Source: Amborella trichopoda
Lineage: Eukaryota; Streptophyta; Magnoliopsida; Amborellales; Amborellaceae
DNA length: 64,000 nucleotides
Direction of reading: 5' to 3'
NCBI RefSeq assembly: GCF_000471905.2
Contig: NW_006499651.1
Span: 92,189-156,188 of the forward strand
In this document: positions 60,476 through 64,000 of the stretch, in pieces
Numbering within the stretch: position 1 is the stretch's first letter
How the letters are laid out: each line of letters begins with the position of its first letter
Translations under genes and position numbers: made by a program
The notes under the pieces: generated by a model
Seen by the model: the letters and a program-made list of their open reading frames with translations, nothing else
Told to the model about the DNA's origin: nothing
The model's database searches: none

Positions 60476-60855
60476 AGGTGTTGTTTGTATAGGGCAGAGG
60501 CTCTAAACCATCAAAGTAAAGCGCACCTTCAAATAGTATCGATAAATGTGATTTCAATATTGAAAATATTTGTAATAGCCTTAAAATATGTTTTCATCTC
60601 TCCTTATAAAATTAAAAGCCTCAAAAATAGTGTAGATTGGGCAGAAGATCTATGAAAACTTGAAAATCTTGAAACTTGACAGTCCAAAAATTTATTATAA
60701 GATGCACTGTTTTCAAAATTTGATATCCATTTTTTTCCCATGTTCATGTATTTTGAGGTCGAGATGATTAATTTGAGGATATTTGGGGCATCAAAACAAC
60801 CTCTACTAATGAAATTTTTGAGGTGTGCCCAAAATTTGTGTATATGCCATATCTT
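60476..60855. mobile_element. Mutator-like MITE, right end worn
   Basis: It starts AGGTGTTGTTTGTATAGGGC and follows the 393-bp family through CACCTTCAAATAGTATCGAT, ATAGCCTTAAAATATGTTTT and GAGGTCGAGATGATTAATTT to AATGAAATTTTTGAGGTGTG. The expected last 40 bases (AGAGCC.AGGCTC inverted) are replaced by unrelated sequence, and no 9-bp duplication is visible. It lies just upstream of CAP-G2. Confidence 0.75.
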
Positions 60856-60944
60856 TTTTCAATAGTTTAAACTTTAACGCTTCCACATAATTTTCTCAAG
60901 CAATAGAATAGTGATGGATAGTTTAAGTTTAAGCCATTTGTAAT

Positions 60945-61236
60945 AACGTTGAGGCTCTAAACAATTAAAGTAAGGCACGACTTTAAATAGTGTCAAATGA
61001 TGTTGTTTTAGTGTGGGAAATCTTTATTATAGCCTGAAAATTTATTTTTCTCTCTAATTATGAAATTTGAAGTTTAGAAAATAGTGTTACATCAAGCAAG
61101 TCTATGAACACTTGAAAATTTTGAAAAGTAAAGATCTAGAAAATGCATTACAAGATGTACTTCAAATTCATTTTTTCTCGTATCCATATATCTTGAGGTT
61201 GAGATAATCAATATGAAGACTTTTGGGCATCAAAAT
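60945..61236. mobile_element. Mutator-like MITE, cut off by the following element
   Basis: The piece starts at TTGAGGCTCTAAACAATTAA and follows the family through TAGTGTC, TTATAGCCTGAAAATTTA and GAGATAATCAATATGAAGAC to TTTTGGGCATCAAAA. Family sequence stops abruptly there, about 75 bp before the expected end, and LTR-like sequence begins. Confidence 0.7.
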
Positions 61237-61282
61237 TGTAGGGCTTTTGTGGACATTAAAGGCCTTATGGGAGCATGTAATC

Positions 61283-61360
61283 AATATCTAATATAGTGGA
61301 TCAAAGAACTCCAGTGGGAGTAATATCTAATATAGTGGATCAAAGAACTCCAGTGGGAGT
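61283..61360. repeat. Perfect 39-bp tandem duplication
   Basis: AATATCTAATATAGTGGATC and the following AAAGAACTCCAGTGGGAGT occur twice in direct succession without a visible difference, so this is a recent duplication within the LTR-like sequence. GGACCAAGA and GGGACCAAAAGA words follow. Confidence 0.85.
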
Positions 61361-62214
61361 ATGGTCGTAAGGGACCAAGATATTATAGTCCTAACAGATC
61401 AAGAGATTGTGGTCCAGAGGGACCAAAAGATTATGGTTGAGAGAGACCGAGATAGGCAAATAATATTTTCTAATACTCTGACTAGGCTTTACAAGCTAGG
61501 CCAATCGAGTTGAAAAACCCATATTACCTGGGCTTGAAAATAAAAACTGATGAGGGTTTATAGGTTTTCCTTTGATGATGTCGGAGTTGCCCAGGAGAGT
61601 GAGCCAATGGACTATGTGACCTTTGTGTGTAATGGTTAGCCTCTAAAGACGATGGCCAGAACCTCATCACTGGACTATCACACTGCATGTGTGTATAATA
61701 GCCGTAGCAAGACATCATTGAGGGTGCAATGTATACATGTGTGAGAGATTATCCTTATGCACCATAGAGTTCTGGTAGCATCCGGTCTTTGTGACCAATG
61801 GGTTCGTCTCTAGGAAAGAACTTGTAATCCATAGATGCGGGTTATGTCGATGTGCTTATTGACTAATTTTGATAGCCCAATTATGAACCGCTACAGTGGT
61901 CTGTGGATCATGAGAATTGATAAGTCAGTATGAGAAAGCAATTGTGGATTATAGTACCTAGTAGAAGATGAAGTGTTTCAGAATAAATTAAATTCCTAGA
62001 CCTAAGAGGATCTTATTTCTATCAAAATTATTGGTTATATTTATTTTGATGATAATTGATTTTTCGAATAATTATTTGAATTTTTAAATATCTCTGGTTA
62101 TTTTATTTTTATAAAATAAATTTATAAAATTAAGAAATATTTAATTTTCAATATAAAATAAAAATCTCTTTCACATATTCTAAAAATACAAAATATATTT
62201 TAAAATTTAAATAC

Positions 62215-62262
62215 GTGTGTGTGTGTGTGTGGTGGTGGTGGTGGTGGTGGTGGGAGGGGGGG
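62215..62262. repeat. Compound GT / GGT microsatellite
   Basis: A (GT)n run passes into (GGT)n and a short G run. It lies inside the LTR-like sequence and is probably length-variable. Confidence 0.9.
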
Positions 62263-64000
62263 CACATTGGAGCCTACCATTATATGGGTGGCACGCCCCA
62301 CTTAAAGAGGGAGTCCTCTTTTGTTGGATTTGTTGTTTTAAGATATGTTTTAATATATTGAGATCTTGTTTTAACAGTTCAAATTAAAAATAAGATATGC
62401 CCAATAAGTCCTAAAAGATTGAGAACTCTAAAAAAAATATAAACAAGAAAAGAGTTTTTGACCAGATACATTGTATCTAGTATTTTATTTATCTACCATT
62501 TTGTTGGGATAAAGGTTCAAAAAACTAAAGAATAAAGTTCTGCATCATCTTTTAAATTATGATGGTTGATTTTAAAAATGAAAGGTTCAAATTTCTCACC
62601 TCACAAGACTCCTAATATCATCAAATTTGAAACCCTGCCCCTTGAAAAGTCTATAAAAGGGGGCCTTCTCATATCTCATTCTCTATGTATAATTTTTGTT
62701 TTCTCTGAGCTGTCTTGGGTGGCACGCCACCCTCAAGGATATTATCTCTCTCTTCAAGTTCTCATCTCTCTAAAGAGCCACCGTCAGGGATATTCACTTT
62801 CTCTCTCTTCAAGTTCTCATCTCTCTAAGGAGAGATAGGAGGTACGCCCCATAAAGAACATAAAGGTGGGTATGCCCCACCCACTCTATAAATCTAAGGC
62901 ATTGATAACATTACTGCTCTCATACTTTATGAAAGGGTTTTAAGAAGTGTTTTCCCATATTTTGCTCTCATACTTTGTGGAAGGGTTTTAGCTAGTATTT
63001 TCCCATATTTAAAAGATTCGATAAAGTCCATTGATTCAATACCTAATTAGAGGAAAGATTCTCGATATAGGGTGTTCTAAGTCTAGTTGAGGTAATCTTT
63101 TAAAATCCTATTTTGTGGTTTGCAGTATTTTATTTCTTATGCTTTCTTATTTCCAAAAGTATTTTGTTGGTTTTAATCATGGAATAAAAAAAGATGTGAT
63201 TAGTGACAGCAAGTGAAAATATTTTTATTTATTTATTTATTTATTATGAGTTATATTTGTTGTAATTGGGTCATTGTAAGTGTTATAATCGATGATAAGA
63301 ATAAACATTTAAAACTGTATATATCGTGCTAGATCACATAGTTCAGCTTTCATTGGTATTAGAACCAGATCTATTTGCTACCATATTTATTTTATTTCAC
63401 TATTTTTGGTGAGTTGGGAATCAGATATAAGAAAGACAACAACTTTTGTGGTCAAGTGATATACCTCCGAAAGAATTATTAGCACGTTCAAACTCCGAAA
63501 AGGCACTATGCAGAATGAGGTATTATGTGTTGTTTTAGAGTAATGATATGAAGAAGATAATGAGGAATTTATCTAGTGCATACTTCAGTGATATTTTTTT
63601 TTTTTACAGTAGGACCTTCCTGCAAAATTATTTGAGATCCTAGGGAATTGAGAGTTATAGGTTCATAATTGAATGGTATCAATTCTGACCCTACAAAATC
63701 CAAGAACTTTGTATTGAGTTTCGTGATTTTTTTTACCAATTAAATAATTTTTTTTTTGAGTAAAATTTGACTGTAGATCATCAAATTGAGTCTACTTTCA
63801 AAAAAAATAATTTCGTGGAGAAAACCCTTGTTGTTTGAAAGATATGGTCATTTCTTTGAAAGGTATGCAAGTGTTGTTTTTTACAATGAAAACTATTTTA
63901 GTGACACGAAAGTCATGATTTTATTTATATTCTTAACATATAGTTTTAAAGCCCACACTTGATTATAAACTACCATTTGGAGTCTAGCTTCTAATAAAAA

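Larger units (their letters stand above)
61237..64000 (+). mobile_element. Copia-type LTR retroelement, 5' LTR and primer-binding site (runs off the window)
   Basis: A primer-binding site complementary to initiator tRNA-Met (TGGTATTAGAACCAGAT at 63,354-63,370) directly follows a CA at 63,352. Initiator-Met priming is usual for plant Copia elements. The LTR before it has a TATA box (CTATAAAAG, about 62,649) and pyrimidine-rich sequence after it. Its left edge is taken as TG at 61,237, where the preceding MITE is broken, which gives about 2.1 kb; a shorter LTR starting TGTTGG at 62,322 is the alternative. The leader after the primer site continues to the end of the window. The 3' LTR is outside, so age and intactness cannot be judged. 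Confidence 0.6.

Noticed and set aside
1-64000. CRISPR arrays, operons or bacterial-type systems
   Set aside because: The window is plant nuclear DNA; the short tandem repeats lack regular spacers and no prokaryotic gene was seen.

Overview
This is a 64 kb window of nuclear DNA from a flowering plant. The evidence is large AT-rich introns with GT-AG borders, an intronless mitochondrial-type PPR gene, a plant-type autoinhibited Ca2+-ATPase with an N-terminal calmodulin-binding region, and many hAT, Mutator-like, RTE and LTR relics. Gene density is low (three intact genes), as in large-genome woody angiosperms. A basal eudicot or magnoliid is possible, but this is only a guess from the hAT-rich, long-intron character.

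Layout. 1-2057: AT-rich DNA with a short tandem duplication. 2058-3437 (+): a PPR protein. 3.4-30.3 kb: about 27 kb without an intact gene, holding tandem duplications, a G/C-richer minisatellite and a Gypsy-like fossil (about 10.9-15.8 kb), broken pieces of a phosphoserine aminotransferase gene (20.4-20.9 kb), a family of 393-bp Mutator-like MITEs with 9-bp target duplications, and a small hAT element. 30,327-38,249 (+): a complete seven-exon ACA1/ACA2-type Ca2+-ATPase predicted to be 1018 residues. 40,075-60,142 (-): a complete five-exon condensin II subunit CAP-G2 gene predicted to be 1292 residues, tail-to-tail with the ATPase. 60.4-64 kb: two more MITE copies, the second interrupted by what looks like the 5' LTR and primer-binding site of a Copia element that runs off the window.

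The three host genes are not a functional unit: organelle RNA processing, Ca2+ export from the cytosol, and mitotic or interphase chromosome condensation. The most striking architecture is in CAP-G2. Its introns hold four hAT-family insertions with recognisable 8-bp target duplications, including a 3.5-kb relic with transposase remains, and they expand a 3.9-kb coding sequence to 20 kb. The 3.5-kb hAT landed in one half of a tandem duplication, so the other half still shows the empty site. A separate pair of related repeats in opposite orientation brackets exons 2 and 3, a geometry that could favour back-splicing. Intron 4 contains a 20-N assembly gap beside suspicious low-complexity sequence. 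No clearly new biological system was found; the candidates worth checking are listed as findings.
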